The notes below the pieces were generated by a model. That model ran no database searches, was not told the DNA's origin, and worked only from the letters and a program-made list of their open reading frames with translations. Shown piece after piece: positions 45,650-57,243 of a stretch of DNA of 64,000 bases; position 1 is the first letter of the stretch; every line of letters starts with the position of its first letter. The position numbers and the translations under genes were made by a program. This DNA is from Filobasidium wieringae. Its lineage: Eukaryota; Basidiomycota; Tremellomycetes; Filobasidiales; Filobasidiaceae. The DNA lies in the NCBI GenBank assembly GCA_001600055.1, contig BCIV01000012.1:620474-684473 (forward strand). Direction: 5' to 3'.

Positions 45650-47316
45650 ATGCCTCAACCTGCCATCTCTCTAGATAAATACCTGTCGACCCCGCTCCCG
45701 CCCGTCAAGGAGAACTTTCCCGCAGGTGCGTACGACAGCTAGACGTCGAGATGTCGGTCACTGAGTACCGTTGCACGTCACTCACAGGGGGAGGAGCTAC
45801 GGGGGAACGGAAACAGTACGAAACTGATCTGAAGGGAGTCTCGATCGTCGATGGGTTCGAGGGGCTCGTTCAGTCTTGTACGTCCAGGTCGAGCGTGTTG
45901 ACGTTCTCTCTCTCTCTGTGCACTGTGGGTAGAACTGACCTGGGCGTATTCCACACGGGCCAACAGACGTGAAAGGTCTTCCGGAAAAACCTCTCCCTGC
46001 TCATCCCAACCATCCTTTTCCCTCGTTCATCACGGTCCTTCCTAAATTACCTAAAGAGGTCAAATCCGCTCAGGACGTTCAACAATGTTCGTCCCCCCCC
46101 TCCCCCCCTCGCCCGTTCCATCCCCGTGCGCATGACGCTGACCGATACCCCGACTTGCCTCCTCACCCCTTATCCCCACGGCGCAAACAGACCTGAAACA
46201 GATCCCACTGGCAGCCACGGCCGCCTCCCTCTCCGCCCTGTCTGGTTCCGAGCAAGGCATCGATTTCTCCCAATCGACCAGTCGGGCCAAGAAGATCGAT
46301 GCGGCCGGGTACGAATCGGACGGACACGAGGGGTTGGAGGAAAAGTCTGATGCTCAGCATGCACAGGCGGGGCAGGGCCAGGGGCAGGGGCAGGGGAAGA
46401 GCTGGGGTTGGAAGTTCAATAAGAGCCCTTTAGGTGGGTTTCCCCGGTCGTGTTGTTTTCAGTCGACTTGAGTGGGACGAGGAGCTGGACTGAACGTTCC
46501 TCTTGCGGTAGGGTCGGGGGAATTCTTGTTGATCGATGAGAAGGAACCGGACAAGGTCCACTTGGTCGTCCGTACGATCAACTCTTCCGCTTTCTCCGCT
46601 TCGGACTGGGCCGAATTCGTCTTCGAAGTCAGTAGGCTCTCGTGGTCTCTTTCTCTCCGAAATCCTTACCTCTCGATCACTCCGCTCACCCTTCCGCTTC
46701 CTCACGCGCACGCTCACGCTCACGCTCACAGGGTCCTTATCACTACAACATCAAGTCCAAGGCGTCATGGTACCACTCTCGGAACTACAAGGCCACGAAG
46801 AGGTTGGGATGTAGGTTCTTCGTATTGACGGATTACCAGAAATGGGTCTTTGGGTCGTTTGTGGATGATCATTCGTCAGTCCCCCCCCCCCCTCCCCTTT
46901 CTGTTTATTCGGAGTTATATCCCCGAGTCGATTTGGTCGAATCCTGATGACCCCCCACCCCGCTTCTTTCGGAAATGCTCACCGAAAACAGACACCTGAC
47001 GATCTCACCCATCCAAACGCACACTTCCACCTCACCTACGATCCTCCAATCGCTCTTGTTCTGGAGCCGATCCGCCCTCTCCTCCGAATCCACCTACAGG
47101 CCCGTGGCGAAGGACGTCTCTTCTCGGGACGCGCCGTTCAGTGAAGAAGGGGTCAAGAGGAAGGGGAGCGTGAGGAAGGGCGGGGCCGGGGGCGCGGGGA
47201 AGGGAGTCAGTGGGGCTGCTGAGAGCGATGTGAGTTGGTGTTTTCTCGGCCGTCTGGGTTTNGGGGGGGTGGGATGGGGATTGACGGGATTTGGAAATTC
47301 TTAGATTGAAGAGTGA
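45650..47316 (+). CDS. Basidiomycete-type protein of unknown function with LTDYQKWVFG motif
   Basis: I recognise the sequence style but no function. The start MPQPAISLDKYLSTPLPPVKE is followed by exons GVSIVDGFEGLVQS, VKGLPEKPLPAHPNHPFPS and a segment with a short GQ repeat (46375-46400). The conserved core is LVVRTINSSAFSASDWAEF, GPYHYNIKSKASWYHSRNYK, CRFFVLTDYQKWVFGSF, then SPTILQSLLFWSRSAL. Similar strings (a TNY/TDY..WVFG motif followed by PT.LQ...FW..SAL) occur in many basidiomycete proteins of unknown role. The last intron (47230-47304) has an acceptor TTCTTAG and leaves a terminal exon IEE-stop at 47316. An ambiguous N lies inside this intron. Introns contain long C runs and an ACGCTC repeat. 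Confidence 0.6.
46703..46729 (+). repeat. Short CACGCT tandem repeat in an intron
   Basis: About four imperfect copies of CACGCT occupy the 3' end of an intron and run into its CACAG acceptor. Confidence 0.6.
47262..47262. other. Ambiguous base (N) in a G-run
   Basis: A single N sits before a run of seven G in an intron. It marks an unresolved homopolymer rather than biology. Confidence 0.95.
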
Positions 47317-47519
47317 ATGAACCCTTGTGGGAAAAGGAGAAGGGTGGGAATTGTTTTGTTTTGTTGTTACTCGGCGTTATCATTGTCATTGAAAAACCTG
47401 GAATTGGAATCATATCTTCTATCGTTCGGTTCGTGTTGTTCCGGATTGGGCGTGGACGGATGTGTATGGGGAGTTCAAAGGATGAAAGATGAAGAGTAAA
47501 GGACCGGCCTTTGGTTGCG

Positions 47520-47857
47520 ATGATTTCACAACGTCCCCTGCCATCCTCAGCGTACCAAACGATCCCTGACTTCCAGCGTCTCATCGAACCCATCCCAGCC
47601 CAACGGATTCGGGTCGTTTCACATCCGTAATCTCCGTACGAATCGCACTTGCACTACGAGAATCGTTGTCATTATGATCCCCAACCCCATTGGAAGGGCG
47701 GGAGAGATCGTACAGTGACGAGGTCCTTAGCCAGGGCGGGATTCTTCGGGGGTTCGACCCCGTCGAGTTCGAACTGGAGAGGCTGGAGATGGGTGTGCTG
47801 AAGCATGTGGAGCAGGTGGAGGATGCACCAGAAGTGAGGGCATTGAGGGAACGATAA
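47520..47857 (+). CDS. Small spliced protein of 82 residues, unknown
   Basis: Two exons (47520-47626 and 47716-47857) joined by a GTAATC..GTACAG intron give an open frame of 82 residues: MISQRPLPSSAYQTIPDFQR... to ...EDAPEVRALRER. The C-terminal half (FDPVEFELERLEMGVLKHVE) is charged and probably helical. No domain is recognised and there is no membrane segment. The sequence composition is protein-like in both exons and the frame is exact across the intron. It lies just after the unknown basidiomycete-type gene; it could alternatively be its last exons, but phase argues against a direct join from 47229. Confidence 0.45.
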
Positions 47858-48456
47858 TGATCCACCCTTGTGTTTAGCTGCAGCACTGGTCTGCTCTCCG
47901 TCTTCTTGCCCGAATGGCGTGTTGCGGTGGGGGAAAGGAACGGTCCTGTGGTACCCCCCGTAGCGCAGATGGGGCTTGATTTGGTCCGTTTTAGACGAGG
48001 AGAGGGGAGGAGGAGTGGACGGGTTGGGGGCTGTATATCAAGTCGGGGTGGGTCGAGATACAGGAGGTGGGCAGGGGAACAGGTGCTTACGGTTGGGAGA
48101 AGGTATTGCGATCCCGGTCGGTCTGTGGAGAACGTCGTTAGCTGGAAATCGCAGGGGGAGAGAGGAAGAGGTGGGACCCACTGTCAGGGGAGTTTATAGA
48201 GAAGTTCAGGGGAGAGGGGGGAGGACGTTTGGGCATCGTTTCGAGAGGTTTTGCCACCTGAAAGTTGAAGGTTGAAATGTCGAATCGATTGAAGAGAAAT
48301 GGAATTTTGATGTGAAAGTCGTGTTTGACAACTTGAAACGTGAAAATAAAAGTCTTGGCGTTGGAATTGAACTCGTCGTATTCAAAGGAACTCGATCACG
48401 GTTCGTCATCCAGCCAATCAGGATTCAGGATTTCATCAACGACGACGACGACGACG
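47858..48456. other. Gap upstream of PalC
   Basis: This 600-base G-rich gap contains open frames without recognisable features (for example 47870-48199). It is taken as promoter and 5' untranslated region of the PalC gene. Confidence 0.4.
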
Positions 48457-48459
48457 ATG
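48441..48459 (+). repeat. GAC triplet run ending at the PalC start codon
   Basis: Five GAC copies and a GATG run directly into the ATG at 48457. Confidence 0.6.
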
Positions 48460-50263
48460 CCGCCATTCTCATTCGCTCCAGCTCAAACGAACCTCGTCTC
48501 GTTCTCTTCCTCGTTCACGGATCCGTCTCCTTCGAGATCATTCACTGTTCATCTCACAGACGCAACGGAGCATCGGACAAGGTTCCGGGACGCTCTGAAG
48601 GATCTCGCTGGACAGAGGGGGGATGGGGAACTGCACGCCGTCGTAGAGGCCGCTCAGGGGTACCTGCCCCTGTTGCTCGGCTTGTCGGGAAGTCTGGATG
48701 AGGATGAGATCTTGTTGAAAAGCGAACCGAGTGAGTCTCGACGAGGCCGAACGGACGGACACCGTACCGGTACTGACACCGTCGACATGGCTCGTAGTGT
48801 TCAACTGGAAATCATCACTCAACCCTTCAAGCTCGACTTACAACCTCCAAGATCTGGGGCACGAATTAATATTCACCTTGATATCCCTCTCCACCTCCCT
48901 AAACAACCTATCCTCCAGCCTAATCTCATCCGCTTCTCACTCCAACTCCGGCACAAACACCCATCTTTCCACCAAGATAACGACCCCATCGGAATCCAAG
49001 AGACAGATAGATAACCTCTCCTCCGCAGCGGACAACCTCTGCCGTTCTTCCGGTATTTTCAGCTATATCGCTGAAAAGCTTATTCCCGGGTGGGAAGCTC
49101 AATTAGGGTTAGCGGACGTGGACGATGAGGCGGAATCGGATGGTCGTCCGATGATGGGCAGGAAGATCAGTAAGATAAACCCATTGAGGGGGTTCAAGGG
49201 GAAAGCTAGAGGCAGGGGGTTGCCGGAGTGTAGGGTGGAGGTCATGAGGGGTTTAGCCATGTGAGTTTTGTCCACTGTGATGTTGATACGGTTCACTACG
49301 ACTGACCCCCCCCTCCCTTGTGGATGTATACGATACGACAGGATGACACTGGCAGATGCTAATTCAATAGCGATCCTAAAACTCTTATCCCCCTTCCACC
49401 CTTCCATAACCCTCTCCCCCACCTCCCTCCCTCTCCCCAAAAACCACCCTCCCCCAAGTCTCCTAGCGAAACTAAACATCCACTGCGCCTCCCTCTACTC
49501 CACCTCCCGCGGACTCCTCAAGACCTCCCATTCCGAAGAGATCGATCCGGCCCTATTGGATTACCTCAGAAAAGAATCCGGCCTGGCGGAGATCAGAGCG
49601 AGGAAATGGTTGGGCGTCGAATCCGGTGAATCCCCCGGTGGGGCCAAGATCGGGACGGCCATCGCTTGGCTGGAAGATTCTCTCTCCCTCTTGGCTTCTC
49701 TGAGGGACCGCGGTCAGGTGGGCGGGACCAGGGGAGGGGGGTTGAAGGAGAAGATGAAAGGGTTGAGGTTGGATAGGGATTCGAGAGTCGGGAGGAAGGA
49801 GAGGAAGGGAAGGTTGGACGTGGAGGAACAGGATATCAGGGGTTTCTTGAGGATTTATAAACATTTGAACGATACCGTACGTCATCATCTCTTCATTCAC
49901 GATCGTATACATGATATTCCTAGGCACTGAGCCGTCGTCCCCTCGCCCTTTCAGGTCCACTTCCAACCCATCCCACAAGCAAGCGAACTCCAAAACCTCC
50001 TCCCTCTTGGAAGACCGGTCCTCCAACCTAAACCCTACACCCCACCCCTCCCAGCCTTCGGACCCAGGTCAGAGGGGTACGTTTCCAAAAAGCTCCTGCC
50101 GGATGATGATAGGGATTCTTCCGTCGCCGAGGACGGGGAGGGGGAGGGGGCGGACCAGGGAAAGCGAACGGGACAGGGAGGGGATGGGAGGGAAGGCCAG
50201 AGGGTGATTCATGTTTGGGATGGAAGGGAGACGGGGGGGAAGAGCGGGGGGGATTATTTCTGA
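48457..50263 (+). CDS. RIM23: PalC/Rim23-type BRO1 domain protein (pH-response regulator)
   Basis: This is a BRO1-domain protein of the Rim/Pal alkaline-pH signalling complex that recruits ESCRT and leads to Rim101/PacC processing. The start MPPFSFAPAQTNLVSFSSSF matches the PalC N-terminus style. The helical BRO1 region runs through LHAVVEAAQGYLPLLLGLSG, QIDNLSSAADNLCRSSGIFS (a typical BRO1 helix), YIAEKLIPGW, MTLADANSIAILKLL and LLAKLNIHCASLYSTSRGLL. Later parts are IAWLEDSLSLL and, after an intron (GTACGT..TTTCAG), VHFQPIPQASELQNLLPLGR. The C-terminus is acidic and Gly-rich, ending GGDYF. PalC is preferred over Bro1/Rim20 because the protein is short (about 560 residues) and lacks a V-domain and a long Pro-rich tail. 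Confidence 0.72.
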
Positions 50264-51377
50264 GTCCTGAGTCGGTCGCCAGTGGGGACGAGCCGAGGGG
50301 TTGTATATTGAATACTTATACCTGAATGTGATCGAAGGACTTGTGCTGGGGCGATACGCACTGACCAGTCGGGAATCTCGTTTCGTATTTCTCCTGGTAA
50401 ATCTGTCGAAGGCATGTCCTGGAGCAGCTTCATATTCTCGATCCGTTTTGGAAGCTCTGTTCGGTCGATTCGGACTGTATGGCTTTGTTTAATCCGTTCT
50501 GGGTCGTCGCACCCAGGAACTGACATTTCGAAAGACCGGTAGCGTCGACAATTGCAGCGTTAACAACCGTAGCGTCTACGTCTGCGTTGGAACCTGGCAT
50601 GCGGCAGAGACACCTTGCTTGGACACTTCCCCCCGTTTTGGGGAATTCTTTCCTTTGCTCACAGACTTCCCCTTGGCCCAACACCTTCTTCCGTCCTTGT
50701 TATTAACTTACAAGGCTCACGACCCAGCGGACCAGGCGGATTGTGAGGAAAGTAGCTAAGAGACTGTGGACGACGTCGTCGAGGTGGTAACTCTAAGCGC
50801 GGGAATTGGAACGGAAGTGGGAGTGGGCGTAGAGCTCAGGCAAAGCGAGTTCGGTCCACTCCCTCTCCTCTCCTCTCGTTGCCCATCAATTGCTCGCCAC
50901 TACTCTTTAACACATCAAGCCAAACGAACTGACGGGCCAGAGTCTGGGACAGTGTCAGGAATGTCCGCAGCCCCCTCTAAAGATGCAAAATTTCACTTTC
51001 GGTTTCACTTTTGATAGCCTTTCGACCGTGTCTTCCTCAGCTGCGCATGGAATCAGCCGTGTGTTCTCTACGATCTGCTCCGATCGAACGACTCCTAAGC
51101 AGCAAATCCAGTAATATGCCAGATTCGAGTGTTCTGAAGACGTTGTTGAGCAGCAGGCTTTGGCTGGTTCGACCTCCATTTCCTCTTTGGCTGATCTTTG
51201 TCCTCAAAATCAAAGCCATACGGAACAAGGGTGGTGCAACGCGATGCCGAAAATCACCTTGTACTGGCTACCGATAGTTAGAGGAAGCTATCTTTTGACG
51301 GCTCCCGCTCCTTCTGCTTGGCACGACGGACACGCGGAAGCTAGCTGCACGCTCGGGCCTGTAGTTTTGCTATACCC
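50264..51377. other. Intergenic region between two convergent genes
   Basis: This 1.1 kb stretch lies between the 3' ends of PalC and the RNA repair gene. Short open frames (such as 50430-50684, minus) have no recognisable features. I see no RNA gene or repeat of note. Confidence 0.4.
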
Positions 51378-53977
51378 TCATAGCGTCAGTTTCCGTAATG
51401 CGGTCGGATCCAGCCACTCTTCTTCCCTCGCAAGTCCATTCAGGGTCAGGTTCCCCTTTGTCCAATGATCGTTGCCAGCGATAAAATCACCTCTGACTAC
51501 CTTTCCTCTACCGACGACCCGCTGCCTGTCTGCATCTTCAATCTTGATGTACACCCCCTCTATCTTACTGCCACAAGCATAAGCGCTCTTGCTATCCAGC
51601 AGCAGTAACACATCTTCTTTCGTGATCGTCTCGAGTTGAGCTATGAGTGGGACTTGAGGGATCCCTGACCCCTTCAGCGCTTTCGTCAAGACCGATCGGG
51701 AGAGGAATGTCTGAGTGAGCCTATCGTACAGGTCAAAAGCGACAAAAGGTCCCGGTAGGTGGGTATAATGAATCGAATGCTTCGCGACCATCCATTCGCC
51801 ATAGAGGATATATCGTTCAGGAAAGTGTACATCTCGATCAAGAAGGTTGCGAAGAGCATCTGAATGATCTTCGATCCATCGATCTAGCGGCTTGAATTGC
51901 GAATGGACATTAGACGATACCCAATGTGAACGATTTTGACAACGGATCACGCCATCCCAATCGAGCGAGAAACCCATGTTGGCACCATCAATCTTCTCCT
52001 CGATAGTAAGCTTCCCAGTCATGGTTGGAAAATCCTCGAATACGATATCATCGTCCGTAGTCGCGCCAAGATCAAGTAAATGCGGTGTCCGCGGGAACTT
52101 CAAAAGTGGCGGATCCTTTGCGATGAGCCGCACAGCTTCTCGAGCAGCGGCAAGACTAGCGATGGTGAGGATTGAGACGAATCCTTCATCGAGAGTTGGC
52201 GGTTGCATCTGCTTATCGAACTGATCCAGCGCATTCGCCCCACGACCTGCTCGAATGGTCGGATGTCCGAACCGCAAATTGATTCGCTGTGCGCACAAAT
52301 CTTTTGGGTAATCGAAATATACCGCCACACAGGGTCTATCATTGAGTTTGAGCCAAAGCCTTCGATCGTCTTCCAGAGGATTGCATCGATCGAAAATGAC
52401 CAGCATATCGTCCCCATCTTGTCTACCAAATTCTCGCTCGCATGCCGCTCTAGACCCACTATCGTCCTGGCTGATAACGATCGTCTTGTTCCGCGGCCTT
52501 CTTTTCGAGATCGCTGCGGCCAGCCACGACTTTCCCGATCCAGGTTTTCCTATAAGGAATAATATGGAACCTTCTGGTAGCGGATATTCTCCTTCTTGCC
52601 GCAAGGTTGTACAAGGTTCTGGAATCCAGTTGTCAAGGTAGGCCGTCTTCCATCGATGAGAAACCCAAGCGGCCACGAATTGTTCCTGCTTCTCACTCTC
52701 TAAAGACCGTGTGCGAGCTTCTCGTAGTAGCTTTATTGCAGTATTCGAATCAAGTTTCGGAGTATCTCCCTCTATCCCTTCTTTCCCTAGCATAGTGATC
52801 AGGCAAGCCAGAACCGTCCCTGCCCTTCCTACTCCGCCACCGCAATGGATCAACCACATCCCTCCTTCTTTGATTTTCTCATAGATAATATCCATTTCTT
52901 GTAAAGTCGGCGCCCCATAGTTGGGGATAGGTAGGAAAACATATTTCATCCCCCACTCAAACCATATCTCTGGCAATGGGCTCTCCTCAGTGAGACTAAG
53001 GACGTGAGTAAACCCGATCTCCCTTAATAAGTCACAGTCCGCTTGGGTCCGAGGGGTAGACATTCCTGCGACACGGTCGGGATAGATCCAGGAGAAGAAT
53101 CTTGGTAATCCTTCTGAACCTAAATACAAAGCTCGGTCCCGGGAGACTGTGGGTGTCAACCAAAGGTCCGTGACTTCCAAACCCGCGGGAAAGGGGTGAA
53201 ACAAGAGTGCCTGAAATTCTTGAGGAATCGCCTCCAATTCCGTACCAGTCATCACTGGACCCCAAGAGATCAACCCGTTGAGTTTCTTCATTTTCACTGA
53301 TACCCTTGGGATCAGAGCTGGATCGAGTGCCGCAGCTCGAGCTAGAGCGAGCATTTGGACTTTTGGATCGGGATGGAACTCCGCTAGTCGTAGGTACGCT
53401 TTGAAAGATCTCGGGAACGACGTGACAAAGTGGAAGGAAAGTTCTTGTTGCTATGTTTATTTTCAGTCGTATAACAGAGGATACACCGAGGGAAGTTGCT
53501 CACCAGTGATGGATCACCCCAGCAGGCGACAGTCGCGTGGTCCATCCCATCTTCACCTGACTGCTCGGCGGTAGCTAAGAGCTGTTCCCTTGAACATGAA
53601 GCCAAGAGAGCCGGGATTCCTTTCGATATTCTATGATCATCCTCATCACTAAGAGTAATATGAAATTCCTTTCTGCCTAATCCCCTAGACTGCCGCCAAA
53701 TATCTCCATGATTCCAGACGACTACCAAGAACCTTACTGATTTGTTGGTCACTTGCCCAAGGACGTATATCCTATCGAGCGAAACATCTCTGGCATCCGT
53801 GTCGCCTATTTTCTTCAAAGCCTTGAATTCGGCTGCATTGAGAAGAGTGATGTGAAGCGGTTTGGAAGGTAGGTCGTTGATTCCAAACGACCGCACTGCC
53901 TGATCGATAGATGGGCCCAGCAGTGCAAGGCCTCCACGATATGATGTGATCTTCAAGCCCCCAGAGTTGACCTGCAT
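51378..53977 (-). CDS. Four-domain RNA repair protein: 2H phosphodiesterase, DSP phosphatase, kinase, RNA ligase
   Basis: Two exons (53977-53518 and 53398-51378) give 826 residues. Residues 1-153 form a 2H phosphoesterase with HIT at 42-44 and HIT at 106-108, the fold that opens 2',3'-cyclic phosphates. Residues about 240-400 form a dual-specificity-phosphatase domain with HCGGGVGRAGT (Cys339, Arg345). The loop expected to carry the general acid reads PIPNYGAP, with Asn313 in place of Asp. Residues about 425-580 form a polynucleotide-kinase-type P-loop domain with GKPGSGKS at 437-444 and LVIFDRCN after it. Residues about 605-826 form a nucleotidyltransferase RNA ligase: motif I EKIDGAN with Lys622, then YGEWMV, EGVYIK (767-772) and KVVRGDFI (786-793). 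The set covers end healing and sealing of broken RNA. The order differs from Trl1. The junction uses a GTGATC donor (53517) and a TCAAAG acceptor. Confidence 0.85.
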
Positions 53978-54261
53978 AGTAGATAGCGTATGTATGGGCT
54001 TCCGTGTAGGATGACCTGTGGGCCTGTTATGTAGAAGGGTGAAGACATGCGAGTCATAGTTGTGTCGACTCTGGACCTATATGTGATGTCCTTAACGCGG
54101 GGCCCCAGCTTGAACGATTCCACCTCTTTCGCCTTTCCCATCTCCCTTGAACCGTCCATAGAGATCACAGAGATCACAGCTTAAATTCTTAAACAACATC
54201 GTATGCATCCATAAGAGTTTTGACGTCTTAGCAGAGATTTCACTTCTCTCTGTACACAAAA
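53978..54261. promoter_or_regulatory. Divergent promoter between the RNA repair gene and GPATCH1
   Basis: A 284-base gap separates the two opposite start codons, so regulation is likely shared. I see no known box. The link in function is an inference: both proteins act on RNA. Confidence 0.45.
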
Positions 54262-57243
54262 ATGACCTCAAGACTCAAGAAGAAGCTCGACCAGCTAGAG
54301 GAAGATGGGAACAATTTGAACGAATCTTTCTGCTTGGTAGGTGTCTATCCCTTTCTCTCTTGCTTTCTTGACAATGCTAAACTAAGGACGTCTCGCAATA
54401 TTTTCACAGATCGGAACTCCTCTGCCTTCTTTAGCAGACTCAAAGAGGGACAAGAACGAGTTCGTTCCCGTTTGGAAGCAGGAGGTACGGGATGAACAGG
54501 GTAGAAGACGATTCCACGGAGCGTTCACTGGAGGATTCAGTGCGGGTTACTACAACACTGTCGGTTCCAAAGAAGGTCGGTCCATCTTATATCTAGGTGA
54601 ACATCCAGCTGGAATACAACTGAATATCCGTACTCTCATCAGGATGGACCCCCTCCACTTTCGTTTCCTCTCGAAACCAGCGAGCCTCTAAAACCCAAAA
54701 TGTAGAGGATTTCATGGACGAGGAAGATCTCGAGGAACTCCGTAATAGTCGAAAATTAGAGAATACAGACACCTTCAAAGCAGATGGCTTCGGAACTGCT
54801 GCTGAGCTCGGGGCTAGGGGTGAAGATGGGTAAGCCAATTCTCGCTCTCTCCCGGTTTAACGGAACTCTCTAAGCATTGTTTTGGTACATAGATCTTTCT
54901 CTTCCGCCCTAACGTCCCTGATTCAACCGTCCACATCATCAATCGGACAGAAATTGTTGATGAAAATGGGTTGGAAACCTGGTCAAGGCATCGGACCTCG
55001 TCTCACCGCTCGACAACTGAAACTGCAAGAACGAAAGATCGGCCGAAGAGCCGCTCATGTTGGATCTTATGTACCTGAGATGGATGATGATGAGGATATT
55101 AAAGACGCCGTAGATGCTCAGGGAAAGAGGCATACCTTTGCTCCGAGAGATACGGGGTTGATGTCGTTCGATAACAAACAAGATCGAGCTGGACTCGGTT
55201 ACGTTCGAGGAGCTGGATTGAACATGCCTGTTGCTTCAGGGAGCAAATCCAATGAGACCGAAGATACTAGCACAGGGTTCGGATTAGGAGGACATGATGC
55301 GGACGAAGACGATCTTGATATCTATGCCAACGGGGCTGAACAACTCCGGTCGCTAGGAGATGGGGGAAACGGAAGAAGGACAGCTTATGATGAGCAGGAA
55401 GATGGGGATATGCAGGAAGGGGTGATTTTGCTTGGAGAAGGTGTTGTGGGACGGGACCGAGCTCGATCCAGAGCTCAAGCTCAAGACACAAGGGACAGAA
55501 CTAGACTGGAAAAGCCGGCAGGAAAAGGGGGCGATGTTTGGCATGATGGAAGACCTGTCGTACCTGGATTCACTGTAGATCTGAGGGTCGTGTCGAACGA
55601 CAAATGGTGAGCAATGGCAGGCCTCCTGCCATCTATCTGTGTCCTGATTGCTCCTTCCTCTGCCTAGGTTCAAATTTCCAGAAATGCCAGAAGGTTGGAG
55701 ACCAAGACCCGCTCGAGTCTGGAAGACGGGGATGAAACGTTGGGATCAAGCAGAGGTCTCTCGACCTGAGGAAGTGGTGGATACGAGGAAGAATCGACCG
55801 CAGATGTCTGCTGATCAGAGGGGAGAGGTACTAGGGGAAGAACAACTGAAAGGTCCGGTCAAATCGGTCTTCGATTACATGTCTGCGAAAAGCAAAGAAC
55901 GGCTCGCTCAGGTCATACCGGCTGATCGTCAACCTGGAGCTCCAGCCAGCGTCAGTGTGGAGGAAGAGAAGCCTCAGATAGATGAACCGCAAGAAGGAGT
56001 CATCGTCCCGCCTTTATCACCTCGAACGGCCTCCGCAGCTTTAAAGGGATTCATCCCGTTCGGCGACGATCCGGGCAAACAACAAAGATATACCTCTTAC
56101 TTGAGATCTCAGGTTGTCAATACAACCGAACCGAACCCCAAATTGTTTCCCAGCGGGAAGTTGGATCAGGTCAACAAGGAGTTGAGCGACTTTATGAAAT
56201 CCGCGCAGATGTTTCGGCCGATGAGCTTCGCTATGGCGAATCGGTTCACTTCTTCCAAGCTGTCTACCCAGGATATGGCCCAGCCCAAACCCGGTTTACA
56301 TGTACCTGATCCCACCAAGGTAGACGAGTGGAAAGACAAAGCGAAACTAGAGCAGGAGGTCAAGGAGGTCCTAACGCCCCGGGAAGAAGCTGCTCGAGCA
56401 GGGTTGTGGGGGAAAATGACCCGAGTCACTGCGGATTGGGCGCCGAATGCGCTAGTCTGCAAAAGGTTCGGAGTAGCCAATCCTTGGCCAGACGGTTTAC
56501 CTGGTACTGCTTCCGAGACCAAGCAGCCCGAAGGATCGGCGCCGTCAGTGGGCAGGGCTCTTGGAACTAAGCCACTACTTAGTGCACCAGGAGATGATGT
56601 CGCTTGGCAAAACAACTTTGTCCATCAAGCGAAACCAGAGGAAAGCAAGCCTGAGCTGGAAGACGGTGATGCGATACCGAGAGATCGAAAGCCTCGTACG
56701 ATAGCTGAAGTCGGAATGGCTGAAGACGAAAATCAGGGACGCGATACCTTGACCTACAAGAAGCCAGAGTTGGACATCTTCAAGGCGATCTTTGCAAGCG
56801 ATGATGAGGATGACAGCGAAGATGAGGATGAGGAACCTGTCCGAGCTGCACCATCACATTTGAACTTGCAAGATCCCACACCGATGACCGTGGAATCTTC
56901 GAACGAAGCCAAACCTACAGTACAAGGTATAACGCTTCAACCTGTAGTAAACATACCCGTAGCGCAGGACGTCGCTCGACCTATATTTGGGTTGGCCAAC
57001 AGCAAGAGCAAAACAGAAGGCGATAGCAAAAGAGCTTCCAAGAAGGACAAGAAGCGCGATCGAGTTAAAGCTAAGACGATGTTGAGCTTTGACGTTGGCG
57101 AGGATGGTGATGAGGACTTAGTAGTCGAGGATAAGAGGGATAAGAAGAGGCGGAAGAAGATCGAACCCGATACTGAAGTTGCAGCGGTCCCGATAAAGAT
57201 AGATGAAGATGATGAATGGGTGGAAGCGCCATCAGTTGTATAG
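54262..57243 (+). CDS. GPATCH1: G-patch domain protein GPATCH1
   Basis: This nuclear protein is linked to the spliceosome; its G-patch is expected to activate a DEAH helicase. The start [16 protein letters not shown] is followed, after introns, by the conserved N-terminal block [20 protein letters not shown] and [16 protein letters not shown]. That block is the DUF1604 signature of GPATCH1. The G-patch lies at about 54950-55010 with [13 protein letters not shown]. Further conserved parts are [17 protein letters not shown]-like [10 protein letters not shown] and [14 protein letters not shown] (55670). The C-terminal third is acidic with Lys-rich runs ([12 protein letters not shown]) and ends VEAPSVV. 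Confidence 0.9.

Noticed and set aside
46085..46895. Runs of C (up to about 13) in introns of the 45-47 kb gene
   Set aside because: They lie in introns of a generally pyrimidine-rich region and look like polypyrimidine tracts with slippage, not a separate element.
47581..47886. 101-residue minus-strand frame rich in Ser
   Set aside because: It is antisense to the two small plus-strand exons, which look more protein-like and are joined by a good intron.
50430..50684. Minus-strand frame with a repeated Val-Asp-Ala-Thr pattern
   Set aside because: Short, no start context and no recognisable family; the repeat is imperfect and probably chance.
51378..53977. Reading this gene as a canonical Trl1 tRNA ligase
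   Set aside because: The domain order is reversed, a phosphatase domain is present and the ligase motif I is of Rnl2 type.
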